DNA of 64,000 nucleotides, from assembly GCA_900316005.1 (NCBI GenBank), contig ONBH01000013.1, positions 1 to 64,000 of the forward strand. The letters run 5' to 3'. The DNA comes from an uncultured Bacteroidales bacterium (GTDB taxonomy: Bacteria; Bacteroidota; Bacteroidia; Bacteroidales; Paludibacteraceae). Below, piece by piece: positions 34,471 to 42,895 of the stretch (positions within the stretch are counted from its first letter, which is position 1; each line of letters begins with the position of its first letter). Position numbers and translations under genes: made by a program. The notes under the pieces are model-generated. The model saw only the letters and a program-made list of their open reading frames with translations, did not search any database and was not told where the DNA came from.

Positions 34471-35879
34471 GCGGTTTCTGGCAACGGTATCCGGTCTTGA
34501 TGTTGCTACTGCCGTTGGTGGCCTTCATCCTGCTGGCGGATAGCTTGGGCCTGCGCCTATGGCAAGGTCCGAACGATGACCGCCTACCGATGGATACCAC
34601 CCTAACGTGGCTTTTTCTGATAGACGACGTACCGACCGAACGCGCCAAGACCTGGCGTATCGAGAGCGGTGCAGCACTACTCTACCTGCAGAAGGATAGC
34701 ACCCGCCCCGCTCCGCGGCTGGGAGATAGTATCCGCATCGTCACGCGGCTTCGGAGCCCTGAGCCTCTGGGCACCTTCGATTACCCACGATACCTCCGTC
34801 GGCAGGGCATCACCGCCACGGGTTATGTGCGCGCTGAAGACTGGCAGGTCACCGCACATACCCCACCGCACGGTCCTACCTATTGGCAGGAGGTACTCAA
34901 AGATAGGCTGGCTAAACTCATCGGTCAAGACCAGGCCTTTGCCACCGTGGCAGCACTCAGTCTGGGCTGGCGCGAGGACCTCGACGATGATACACGCCGG
35001 CGCTTTCAGCGGTCAGGGGCTATGCACGTGTTAGCCGTCAGCGGACTGCACACCGGCATACTGATGAGTGTTCTTTGGCTTCTTTTGACGGGCTTCTGCC
35101 TTTGGAAACCACTCTACGAAGAGCGGCTCTGGAGCACGCTCTGTTATGGTTTGCTCTGCGCCATGCTCTGGATGTATGCTGCCCTGACGGGCTGGACGCC
35201 AAGCGTTGTGCGCAGCGTCGTCATAATAACAATAGCCTCGCTGGCGGTAGTAGTACACCGGCAGGCTACCACGCTCAATAGCATTGCCCTGGCGGCACTC
35301 CTGATCCTGACCATACGACCGTATGATCTATTCAGCGTCAGTTTTCAGTTGAGTTTTGCAGCCGTGACAGCCATTGTGCTGATGATACAGGGGCCGCTGT
35401 ACCGCGCACTACGACTACGTCGAAATCATTGGTGGAAAGCGCCCATCCAGTGGGTCATTGATCTCTGTATGGTATCCATCGCCGCCTGGGTCGGAACCCT
35501 ACCGCTGACACTGGTGTACTATGGTCAGGCAGCCTCTTATTTTCTGATTACCAACATGATGGTCATCCCCTTGGCGTATCTGTTGGTAAGCTGCAGTTTG
35601 GCACTGCTGACCATCGGATGGCTGAACCCCGTCGGATATGCCTTAGCAGCCGTCGTTCGAGCGTTGGCCGAAGGCATGAACAGCGCCGTCGGATGGGTAG
35701 AACAACTACCCGGAGCTGTTTTCCGATTCCCCGTCACGCCGATGATGGCGGTGTGCATGTACGCGTTTATGCTAAGCGCCATACTGACCTTACGCCGCAG
35801 CCTACTATGGCTTATACCCGCTGCGGCTGCATGTATTGGATTTATAGTACTATATTATGGAAACGATATCGTTATATGA
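34467..35879 (+). CDS. comEC: ComEC/Rec2-family competence protein
   Basis: The protein has 470 residues. The N-terminal DUF4131-like part has two membrane segments and a soluble stretch (DSIRIVTRLRSPEPLGTFDY). The competence domain has GLHTGILMSVLWLLL, GWTPSVVRSVVIITIASL and FSVSFQLSFAAVTAIVL. It should form the inner-membrane channel for single-stranded DNA uptake. No C-terminal metallo-beta-lactamase domain is present, giving a short form. The start overlaps rpe by 4 bp; the end overlaps xseA by 23 bp. Confidence 0.86.
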   Translation: MSGFWQRYPVLMLLLPLVAFILLADSLGLRLWQGPNDDRLPMDTTLTWLFLIDDVPTERAKTWRIESGAALLYLQKDSTRPAPRLGDSIRIVTRLRSPEPLGTFDYPRYLRRQGITATGYVRAEDWQVTAHTPPHGPTYWQEVLKDRLAKLIGQDQAFATVAALSLGWREDLDDDTRRRFQRSGAMHVLAVSGLHTGILMSVLWLLLTGFCLWKPLYEERLWSTLCYGLLCAMLWMYAALTGWTPSVVRSVVIITIASLAVVVHRQATTLNSIALAALLILTIRPYDLFSVSFQLSFAAVTAIVLMIQGPLYRALRLRRNHWWKAPIQWVIDLCMVSIAAWVGTLPLTLVYYGQAASYFLITNMMVIPLAYLLVSCSLALLTIGWLNPVGYALAAVVRALAEGMNSAVGWVEQLPGAVFRFPVTPMMAVCMYAFMLSAILTLRRSLLWLIPAAAACIGFIVLYYGNDIVI

Positions 35880-36945
35880 ACTCTGTCATGAGATAACCGA
35901 CGTCCTTACAATGGGTCTGCCCGACAGTTGCTGGGTGCGGGCGGAAGTAGCCTCGCTCACCCAGCGCAACGGTCATGCCTATTTCGAGTTGGTTGAAAAG
36001 GCTGAGACGGGTGTGCTGGCTGCCAAAGCACGTGCTACCTGCTGGGCTACGACGTATAAGATACTATCCGCTTTTTTCCAAGAAGAGACCGGCGAACCCC
36101 TGCGTGTCGGCATGCAGATTCTCATCGAAGCAGAAGTATCCTTCCATGCCGTCTATGGCCTCAGCCTCAATATCATCAATATCGATCCGTCTTATACCAT
36201 CGGCGATATGGCGCGCAAGCGGATGGATACCATTCGTCGCCTGCAGGCAGACGGCGTATGGGATCTGCAGCGCAGCTATAGCCTGCCTACCCTCATCCGC
36301 CGCATCGCCGTCATCTCATCGAAGGAAGCGGCGGGCTACGAAGACTTCATTCATCAGATTAGCGAAACAGCCTACGATATCCATCCGCAACTATTTCCTG
36401 CCATCGTACAGGGCGACCAGGCGGAGAACAGCATCATTACCGCACTACTTCAAATCAGCCACGAAGCCGAGCATTTTGATGCCGTTGTTATCATACGCGG
36501 CGGTGGTGCCACCACTGACCTCGGGTGCTTCGATAGCTACGAACTGGCCAGCCATTGTGCCCAGTTCCCACTACCCATCCTGACCGGTATCGGCCATACA
36601 CGCGACATCAGCGTCGTGGATATGATTGCCCACCAGCCGCTCAAGACCCCTACCGCCGTGGCTGCCTTCCTCATCGGTCGTTTTCGCGATGAGGAAGAGC
36701 ACATCAACAACCTCCGTCAGCGCTTAGCTCGCACCCGCGAACGCCAGATTCTCATTCGCCGGCATCGTATCGATGTGCTGCGCGTACGGCTTGAGGCATG
36801 CAACCCTGAGCGTATCTATCGCCGGGGTTATAGTCTGCTTACCGACCCTGACGGACATATCATCCGCTCCACGCAGTCGGTACACACGGGGCAGCGACTC
36901 ATCACCCACCTTGCTGACGGCCATATCATATCGATAGCCGAATAG
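35857..36945 (+). CDS. xseA: Exodeoxyribonuclease VII large subunit
   Basis: The protein has 362 residues. An N-terminal OB fold (VASLTQRNGHAYFELVE) is followed by the catalytic domain with VISSKEAAGYEDFIHQI, the DAVVIIRGGGATTDLGCFDSY segment (shown here in part: IIRGGGATTDLGCFDSY), and TGIGHTRDISVVDMIAH. The C-terminal coiled region is shorter than in E. coli. The enzyme degrades single-stranded DNA. The start lies inside comEC. No xseB is visible next to it. Confidence 0.88.
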   Translation: METISLYELCHEITDVLTMGLPDSCWVRAEVASLTQRNGHAYFELVEKAETGVLAAKARATCWATTYKILSAFFQEETGEPLRVGMQILIEAEVSFHAVYGLSLNIINIDPSYTIGDMARKRMDTIRRLQADGVWDLQRSYSLPTLIRRIAVISSKEAAGYEDFIHQISETAYDIHPQLFPAIVQGDQAENSIITALLQISHEAEHFDAVVIIRGGGATTDLGCFDSYELASHCAQFPLPILTGIGHTRDISVVDMIAHQPLKTPTAVAAFLIGRFRDEEEHINNLRQRLARTRERQILIRRHRIDVLRVRLEACNPERIYRRGYSLLTDPDGHIIRSTQSVHTGQRLITHLADGHIISIAE

Positions 36946-36974
36946 GTGGCTACGCGCGCATCCGGCCATAGAAT

Positions 36975-37002
36975 AATAGCCTAACAAGAATAGCCTAACA
37001 AG
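36975..37002 (+). repeat. Tandem 14-nt repeat after xseA
   Basis: AATAGCCTAACAAG occurs twice in direct tandem; 14 is twice the common 7-nt period. Confidence 0.85.
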
Positions 37003-37005
37003 AAA

Positions 37006-37033
37006 TAGGAGCTCGTTTCACAACGAACTCCTA
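37006..37033. terminator. 12-bp stem hairpin between xseA and the response regulator
   Basis: TAGGAGCTCGTT (37006-37017) and AACGAACTCCTA (37022-37033) pair with one C-A mismatch on the plus strand and perfectly, using G-U, on the minus strand. It lies between convergent genes. It resembles the hairpin at 11864-11899. Confidence 0.6.
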
Positions 37034-37105
37034 CCGAAAACACTATTTATTAATAACACAATTGAAAAAAATCACTTAACTTGCCACTAGAGGACAAGTT
37101 TCTTT

Positions 37106-37579
37106 CTAACAAGTATCGTTTTGCTTATCTACCATTTTATAGCCCTTGCCATGTACTACCATGATTTGCAAGGGGCACGGGGCATCTTCCAAGTACTTAC
37201 GCAAATGGTTCACGTACACACTCAAACTGCGCGAGGCAAAGAAACTATCATCATGCCAGATCGTATTGAGTATCTGCGAGCGTTCTACCATATGGTTTCT
37301 GTTGCGGCACAACATCAGCAATACTTCGCTTTCGCGCGCCGACAAACGCTTGGTTCCCAAGGTTTGATGTACCGAGTCAAAGGTCACATTGCCAAGTTCA
37401 AAGACCACATCAGCAGCTGCCGGTTCCACATCGTAGTGCGACGCCATGTATAGGTCTAAGCCCTCCTTGCTTGTCTTGGCAACCTCCACCTGATAATTAA
37501 GGCTCTGCAAAAAGTCTGCCAATTTAGCGTTCGCATCCTGCCGGCCGTCAACTATCAGTATGTATGGTTTTACTTTCAT
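37106..37579 (-). CDS. Truncated OmpR-type response regulator
   Basis: The protein has 157 residues. The N-terminus PYILIVDGRQDANAKLADFL is the start of a receiver domain, but it breaks off after about 55 residues (DLYMASHYDVEP). The phosphorylated Asp and everything to the end of the receiver are missing. A complete winged-helix DNA-binding domain follows (TKRLSARESEVLLMLCRNRN, SLSVYVNHLRKYLED, VHGKGYKMV), resembling RprY-type regulators. No histidine kinase gene is nearby. It probably acts without phosphorylation as a constitutive or differently controlled DNA-binding protein. Confidence 0.82.
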   Translation of the reverse strand: MKVKPYILIVDGRQDANAKLADFLQSLNYQVEVAKTSKEGLDLYMASHYDVEPAAADVVFELGNVTFDSVHQTLGTKRLSARESEVLLMLCRNRNHMVERSQILNTIWHDDSFFASRSLSVYVNHLRKYLEDAPCPLQIMVVHGKGYKMVDKQNDTC

Positions 37580-37668
37580 GCAAAAATAGTACTACAAAAA
37601 TTATGCCAACTTGTATTATATTATCAATTATAATGCAATTTTTATATCATTAGCACCATTTTTTGTAT

Positions 37669-39996
37669 TTATTTCGTAAGGTACGCGTGCATGGCATGCG
37701 CAGCTTGGCGGCCGTCTGACATAGCGAGTATGACAGTGGCACCGCCACGGGTGATGTCACCACCGGCAAAAATGGTCGGGATGGAAGACTGCATAGTCGT
37801 TTCATCGACCACAATGGTACCCTTCTTGCTAATCTCCAGACCACTGACCGTACGGGGAATCAGGGGATTGGGACTCACACCCACCGCTACGATGACCAAA
37901 TCGACCGGAATGGTGACCGTCTTGCCTTCCACAGGCACCGGACTGCGACGCCCGGACTCATCGGGTTCGCCCAATTCCATAACTTGCAGCACTGCCTCCT
38001 TGACGCGGCCGTTCTCGTCGGCATGGTACTCAATGGGGTTGTGCAGGGTCATGAACTCGATACCCTCATCTTTGGCGTGACGCACTTCCTCAATACGTGC
38101 AGGCATCTCGTCCTCGCTGCGGCGATAGACAATCATGGCGTGCTCAGCACCGAGGCGTTTAGCTGTACGGACAGCATCCATAGCGGTGTTACCGCCGCCG
38201 ATGACAGCCACATTCTTGCCATACAGCAGCGGAGTGTCGGTAGCCGGATTGGAGGCATCCATGAGGTTGACGCGGGTAAGGTATTCGTTGCAGGATAGAA
38301 CGCCGTTTAGGTTCTCGCCGGGTATATTCATAAAGCGCGGCAGACCCGCCCCCGAAGCTACAAAGATACCCTTGTACCCTTGCTCACGGAGTTCGTCAAT
38401 GGTGATGGTCTTACCGATGATGACATCCGCCTCAAAGCGCACACCCAGAGCACGCAGACCGTCAATCTCTTGGTCCACGATACGGTTGGGCAGACGGAAT
38501 TCGGGGATACCGTATTTCAGCACACCGCCTATCTCGTGCAAAGCCTCGAATACCGTGACCTGATAGCCGAATTTGGCCATATCTCCGGCAAAACTGAGGC
38601 CGGCAGGACCACTACCAACAACCGCTATTTTAGCGCCTGTCGGATTCTGGGCCTTTTGCTCATTTGCCATTTGGCCATTAGCATGGTCAGCCACGAAGCG
38701 CTCCAGGTAACCGATAGCGACGGGTTCGTGGTTCATCTTGCGGTGGATGCAGTGTGCCTCACATTGCTTCTCCTGCGGGCAGACGCGACCACAAACAGCG
38801 GGTAGCGATGAACTCTGCTTGATAACTGCAGCCGCACCGGCTACATCGCCGGTCTCCAAGAGCTTGATGAAGCCGGGGATATTGATATTGACGGGACAGC
38901 CCTGCACGCAGGTGGGGTTCTTGCAGTTGAGGCAGCGGTGGGATTCGGTAATCGCCTGGTCGAAGGTCAGGCCTTGGTTCACCTCCTCGCGCAGGGAGCG
39001 GACGCGCACCTCGGGAGGCAGTTCGGGCATCCGGACGCGGGGAATGGCGACACGGTCTTTCGCGGTGCCGTCGAAGGGTTCTATGGGATAGACAGAGGCC
39101 TGACATTGTACTTGACTGTCGTTCGACCGTCGTTCGACCGTCGTTCGACCGTCGTAATTGACTGCTGAAGAAGCAGACGAATTTTGGTAGGCAGCAAGTG
39201 CCTCCGCCTCCTCGGTGCGGTAGGATTTCAGGCGGGATAACATCTCGTCCCAGTCCACCTGATGGGCATCAAACTCCGGTCCGTCAACGCAGACGAAGCG
39301 TGTTTTGCCGCCTACTGTCACGCGGCAGGCGCCGCACATACCCGTTCCGTCCACCATGATGGTGTTGAGGCTCGCCTCGGTCGGAATAGCATATTTCAGG
39401 GTTGTCAGGGCTACAAACTTCATCATGATAGCGGGGCCGATGGTGATACATTTGTCAACCTGTTCGCGCTGAATAACGCGCTCCACACCTACCGTCACCA
39501 CACCCTTGTCGCCCAGCGAACCGTCATCGGTCATCACGATCACTTCATTGGATACGCGCGCCAGCTCTTCCTGCAGGATGATGAGCGAGGCTGTGCGGGC
39601 AGCCAGAACGGTGATAACACGGTTTCCGGCGGCATGCAATGCCTCAGCGATAGGCAACATAGGTGCGGCACCGACGCCACCACAGGCACAAACGACGGTG
39701 CCATAGTGACGAATATCGGTGGCCTTGCCCAGCGGACCTACGACATCATGCAGCTGTTGCCCGGGGTTCATGGCGCATAGTTTAGACGAGGAAACACCAA
39801 TGCGCTGCACGATAAGCGTTATGGTACCTTTCTCTATGTCGGCGCCGGCGATGGTAAGCGGCATGCGCTCGCTATCTTTATCCACGCGAATGATGACAAA
39901 ATGTCCGGGACGCCGACTGCGCGCAATGAGGGGGGCTTCCACTACCACCTCGCACACGTTCTCCGAAAAGAATCGTTTTGAAATAATTCTATTCAT
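37669..39996 (-). CDS. Fused NfnA/NfnB-like oxidoreductase
   Basis: The protein has 775 residues in two parts. Residues 1 to about 260 form a ferredoxin-reductase-type FAD/NAD unit (RRPGHFVIIRV, CACGGVGAAPMLPIAEA) with a [2Fe-2S] site MCGACRVTVGGKTRFVC. Residues about 300-775 are a glutamate-synthase small-subunit-like unit with cysteine clusters CLNCKNPTCVQGC and CGRVCPQEKQCEAHC, FAD-binding VVGSGPAGLSFAGD and NADPH-binding VAVIGGGNTAMDAV. Such fusions occur in Bacteroidetes and may bifurcate electrons between NADH, ferredoxin and NADPH. The linker holds an 11-nt tandem array (39118-39154). A second linker near residue 435 looks repeat-derived. Confidence 0.87.
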   Translation of the reverse strand: MNRIISKRFFSENVCEVVVEAPLIARSRRPGHFVIIRVDKDSERMPLTIAGADIEKGTITLIVQRIGVSSSKLCAMNPGQQLHDVVGPLGKATDIRHYGTVVCACGGVGAAPMLPIAEALHAAGNRVITVLAARTASLIILQEELARVSNEVIVMTDDGSLGDKGVVTVGVERVIQREQVDKCITIGPAIMMKFVALTTLKYAIPTEASLNTIMVDGTGMCGACRVTVGGKTRFVCVDGPEFDAHQVDWDEMLSRLKSYRTEEAEALAAYQNSSASSAVNYDGRTTVERRSNDSQVQCQASVYPIEPFDGTAKDRVAIPRVRMPELPPEVRVRSLREEVNQGLTFDQAITESHRCLNCKNPTCVQGCPVNINIPGFIKLLETGDVAGAAAVIKQSSSLPAVCGRVCPQEKQCEAHCIHRKMNHEPVAIGYLERFVADHANGQMANEQKAQNPTGAKIAVVGSGPAGLSFAGDMAKFGYQVTVFEALHEIGGVLKYGIPEFRLPNRIVDQEIDGLRALGVRFEADVIIGKTITIDELREQGYKGIFVASGAGLPRFMNIPGENLNGVLSCNEYLTRVNLMDASNPATDTPLLYGKNVAVIGGGNTAMDAVRTAKRLGAEHAMIVYRRSEDEMPARIEEVRHAKDEGIEFMTLHNPIEYHADENGRVKEAVLQVMELGEPDESGRRSPVPVEGKTVTIPVDLVIVAVGVSPNPLIPRTVSGLEISKKGTIVVDETTMQSSIPTIFAGGDITRGGATVILAMSDGRQAAHAMHAYLTK
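39118..39154 (+). repeat. In-frame 11-nt tandem array in the Nfn-like linker
   Basis: GTCGTTCGACC three times plus GTCG. It encodes, on the minus strand, part of the linker GRTTVERRSND. Confidence 0.9.
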
Positions 39997-40002
39997 TCTT
40001 TC

Positions 40003-40881
40003 TTAAAAATATTTCTGCTCAGAGCCCACGATTGAACTCAGCAGGTTGTTGGCCAGACGCGAAGCGCCGAAACGGAAAGACTCGTTGTTAAGCCACTCCT
40101 GGCCAAGGATTTCCTTGACGAGCGTATAATGCTGTACAGCCTCAGCGGTAGTAGAAACGCCGCCGGCAGGTTTATAGCCCATCTTGATGCCGGTTTTCTC
40201 GCGCCAAGCCTTAATGGCATGGCACATCACGAAGGTAGCTTCGGGGGTAGCGTTGACGCTGATTTTGCCGGTAGAGGTCTTGATGAAGTCGCAGCCGGCA
40301 GCCATGGCGAGGATGGAGGCTTTCCAGATATTCTCAACGTTCTGCAGCAGACCGGTCTCAAGGATAACCTTCAGGTGATGGTCACCGCATACGGCTTTCA
40401 GCTCCGATATCTCGTCGTAGCAATCCTGATAGCGACCCTCCAGGAACTTACCTACCGACAGCACGATGTCGATCTCGGTAGCACCGGCACGGAGAGCCAG
40501 GGCGGTCTCGGCTATCTTGACCTCCAAGAAACTCTGCGAACTGGGGAACACACCGCTGACGCAGGCGATATTGAATTTGGGGTCCTTGAGGGCCTTGCGT
40601 ACGTACTCCGCCATGGCGGGATAAACGCATATGGCGGCTACGTTGGGAATACCGGGGTAGTCTTTCTCGAAGTTATTGACTGCGTTGGCCATCTTTTCGA
40701 CCTTAGCAATGGTATCGTCGGCGCTAAGGGTCGTATAGTCAATCTGATGCAGGCACTGCATCCATACATCGCGGTTATTGTTCTCTGCGAAATGATTAGC
40801 TTGAATGTCAGCCACCTGAGCCTTTACTTGCTCATCGGTGAAGGGGCAGGGATACTGCGCAAAAAGTTCTTCAAAATTCAT
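40003..40881 (-). CDS. deoC: Deoxyribose-phosphate aldolase
   Basis: From the ATG at 40881 the protein has 292 residues. GCDFIKTSTGKISVNATPE carries the Schiff-base lysine of DeoC, and MGYKPAGGVST the second conserved lysine. It cleaves 2-deoxyribose-5-phosphate to glyceraldehyde-3-phosphate and acetaldehyde. The longer-than-E. coli form is common in Bacteroidetes. It is the last gene of the pyrE-like / SRPBCC / psd / deoC unit. A heptamer array lies between it and psd. Confidence 0.93.
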   Translation of the reverse strand: MNFEELFAQYPCPFTDEQVKAQVADIQANHFAENNNRDVWMQCLHQIDYTTLSADDTIAKVEKMANAVNNFEKDYPGIPNVAAICVYPAMAEYVRKALKDPKFNIACVSGVFPSSQSFLEVKIAETALALRAGATEIDIVLSVGKFLEGRYQDCYDEISELKAVCGDHHLKVILETGLLQNVENIWKASILAMAAGCDFIKTSTGKISVNATPEATFVMCHAIKAWREKTGIKMGYKPAGGVSTTAEAVQHYTLVKEILGQEWLNNESFRFGASRLANNLLSSIVGSEQKYF

Positions 40882-40892
40882 TGTATTATAAT

Positions 40893-40927
40893 TTTTCAAT
40901 TATCAACTGTCAACTATCAACTATCAA
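40893..40927 (+). repeat. Heptamer array supplying the psd stop codon
   Basis: Units TTTTCAA, TTATCAA, CTGTCAA, CTATCAA, CTATCAA. The minus-strand TGA stop of psd (40917-40919) and its last residues lie inside. Confidence 0.85.
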
Positions 40928-41600
40928 TTTCATCGGCCAGTCTTCCGATGATTGTCTCGTTGCCGCGAACGGCTTCGCCGACGGCAACAAACATCTCGGT
41001 ATCCAGCGGCAGATACATATCCACGCGGCTACCTAATTTGATAAAACCGAGGTGGTGATTCCGGCGAGCCAGCTGACCGGATTTGGCATAGGTCACGATA
41101 CGGCGAGCCATCGCACCGGCTACCTGACGAACGGCGATGCTGACCTTTGAGGGGGTCTCGATGACCACCAGCGAACGTTCATTCTCGGTGCTGGACTTGG
41201 GCAGCCAGGCTCCTTTGTGGCGTCCTTTCTGGTGCTCGCTTACCAGGATTTTTCCCTCAATAGGATACCAATTGGCATGCACATTGAAGGGCGACATGAA
41301 GATGGAGACTTGCAGGCGACGCTCATGGAAATACTCATTCTCGTCCACCGGCTCCACCACTACCACGCGACCATCTGCCGGAGCAATGATGAAATTGGGG
41401 TCATCCACCTCCAGTACCCGCACGGGGTTTCGGAAGAAATAGGTGACAAAGCACAGCAACATGGCGGTCAGTATCAGCGTGATGGCAAACACCCAATGCG
41501 GTTGCACAAACAGGTAAATCGGTACATTGATGACAAAAATCAACAATGTAATCAATATGATGGCATTACGCCCTTCGCGGTGTATTCTATTTTTTTTCAT
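40917..41600 (-). CDS. psd: Phosphatidylserine decarboxylase
   Basis: I use the ATG at 41600, in an ATGA overlap with the SRPBCC gene, giving 227 residues. Two membrane segments lie near residues 12-55. APADGRVVVVEPVDE and HLGFIKLGSRVDMYLP follow. LGS is the self-cleavage site that forms the pyruvoyl group in the short, archaeal-type Psd. It makes phosphatidylethanolamine at the inner membrane. The last residues (IDS) and the stop come from the heptamer array. Confidence 0.9.
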   Translation of the reverse strand: MKKNRIHREGRNAIILITLLIFVINVPIYLFVQPHWVFAITLILTAMLLCFVTYFFRNPVRVLEVDDPNFIIAPADGRVVVVEPVDENEYFHERRLQVSIFMSPFNVHANWYPIEGKILVSEHQKGRHKGAWLPKSSTENERSLVVIETPSKVSIAVRQVAGAMARRIVTYAKSGQLARRNHHLGFIKLGSRVDMYLPLDTEMFVAVGEAVRGNETIIGRLADEIDS

Positions 41601-42028
41601 TGCCACTGGGAATAGGGGAATTGGGTTAACATTTCGGCAGCCTGGTCAAGTCCCTGCTGCAGTTTTTTCTCAATCATCATGCGAAACATGAATGGAATAT
41701 CCGCCTTAAGCGTCAGCCTAATACGGGTATCCAGGGGCGTCACCTGCTTCAGCTGAATCCAGAAGTTAAGGGATATCGGCAGGTTGTCAAACCCGAACTT
41801 GAGGGTATCATCCTCGATGCGGTCCACGATGCGGATGGTAAATTTCTGTCCGAGACCGTCCACTTTCATGCGGATGGCATCGTCCATGATTTCGATTTCC
41901 TGAACCTTGTCTTTGGGGATCATATCCTTAACACGCTCCAGGTTGCGCAGGTTACCCAGCACGGAATAGACGGTATGGGCATCGTTGGGGATGGAGCAGA
42001 TTTTACTTTCGTATTTTTGTTCGCTCAT
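41597..42028 (-). CDS. SRPBCC-fold protein
   Basis: The protein has 143 residues with the helix-grip pattern of the SRPBCC/Bet v1 superfamily (MSEQKYESKICSIPNDAHTV, then VYSVLGNLRNLERV, and a long C-terminal helix FMFRMMIEKKLQQGLDQAA). Such proteins bind hydrophobic ligands; the ligand here is unknown. It sits between the pyrE-like gene and psd in one transcription unit. Confidence 0.72.
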   Translation of the reverse strand: MSEQKYESKICSIPNDAHTVYSVLGNLRNLERVKDMIPKDKVQEIEIMDDAIRMKVDGLGQKFTIRIVDRIEDDTLKFGFDNLPISLNFWIQLKQVTPLDTRIRLTLKADIPFMFRMMIEKKLQQGLDQAAEMLTQFPYSQWQ

Positions 42029-42071
42029 AATGATTTTTTACTATTGCACTATTTAGAGGTTACAAATTGAG

Positions 42072-42704
42072 TTATTTGCACCATTTAGAGGGATTTCGGT
42101 GCCATTCGAGCAGGGTGCGAATTTCCTCTTCGTTCCACATTTCCAGGGCCTCAGCCTCCTCCAAGACCGTTTCAAAGTCCGTCAGGGAGATGAGTGGAAC
42201 ATCGGCATTCTCAAAGCGGCGCATACCGGCCGGTAGGTCGTAATTGAAGATTGTCACTACGCCCTGTACGCGACAACCGTTGTTGCGCAGCGCCTCAACC
42301 ACTTTCATGGCATGAATACCGGCACTAACCTGATTCTCGATGACAATCACGTTCTGTCGCGGCGCCAATTCGCCCTCTATCTGGTTTTCCAGAGCATGAT
42401 CTTTCGGCTTGGGATAGACATATACAAAGGGCATTCCGAGCTGTTCTGCCACCAATACACCGTGCGTGATGGCATTCACCGCCACGCCTGCTATCACATC
42501 GCGGTCAGGAAAATTGATGGATACACAATGTGCCAACTCCAGCCGAACAAAGTCGCGCGCCGACGCATACGACAAAATCCTACGGTCATCAAAATAAATC
42601 GGAGCCTGCCAACCGTTTGCCCACGTAAAGGGATTGTTGGTCTGCACCCGAAACGCCTTCATCTGAAGAAGCTTGCGCGCCATGATATGTGCTACTGATT
42701 CCAT
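42072..42704 (-). CDS. pyrE: Orotate phosphoribosyltransferase-like protein with altered active site
   Basis: The protein has 210 residues and its overall pattern matches Bacteroidetes PyrE (NNPFTWANGW, RILSYASARDF, DRDVIAGVAV, PKDHALENQIEGEL). Several residues I expect to be conserved differ. The GWKSP-type lysine is Gln (GWQAP). The Arg after YV is Tyr (YVYPKPKDH). The PRPP-loop acidic pair ED is EN, and ISTGGS is VSAGIH. It could be a divergent PyrE, a paralogue with another base substrate, or inactive. The start is the ATG at 42704, 31 bp after the -7 element of the promoter at 42735-42766. Confidence 0.72.
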   Translation of the reverse strand: MESVAHIMARKLLQMKAFRVQTNNPFTWANGWQAPIYFDDRRILSYASARDFVRLELAHCVSINFPDRDVIAGVAVNAITHGVLVAEQLGMPFVYVYPKPKDHALENQIEGELAPRQNVIVIENQVSAGIHAMKVVEALRNNGCRVQGVVTIFNYDLPAGMRRFENADVPLISLTDFETVLEEAEALEMWNEEEIRTLLEWHRNPSKWCK

Positions 42705-42734
42705 AAATGATTCCTTTCCGATAAATCAAGCGTG

Positions 42735-42766
42735 CAAAGGTACAACTTTTTTTACATATATGCAAA
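42735..42766 (-). promoter_or_regulatory. Promoter of the pyrE-like/psd/deoC unit
   Basis: On the minus strand TTTG (42763-42766), a 20-bp spacer, and TACCTTTG (42735-42742). Confidence 0.85.
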
Positions 42767-42833
42767 TTTATTTCAATTTTTATTGCATAAAAACAAAAAA
42801 GATTGCCTTCTGACCTATTTTTTTGCATATTTA

Positions 42834-42865
42834 TTTGCGTATGTCGCAAAAAAGCAGTATCTTTG
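42834..42865 (+). promoter_or_regulatory. Promoter of the asparaginase operon
   Basis: TTTG (42834-42837), a 20-bp spacer, and TATCTTTG (42858-42865). It is divergent from the pyrE-like promoter. Confidence 0.85.
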
Positions 42866-42895
42866 CAAACTGAATATTGGAAGCATCGTGCAGAT

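Noticed and set aside
38651-38685. Heptamer array in the second Nfn-like linker
   Set aside because: TTTGCTCA/TTTGCCA/TTTGGCCA units look repeat-derived, but the period drifts between 7 and 8, so it is not listed as a firm array.
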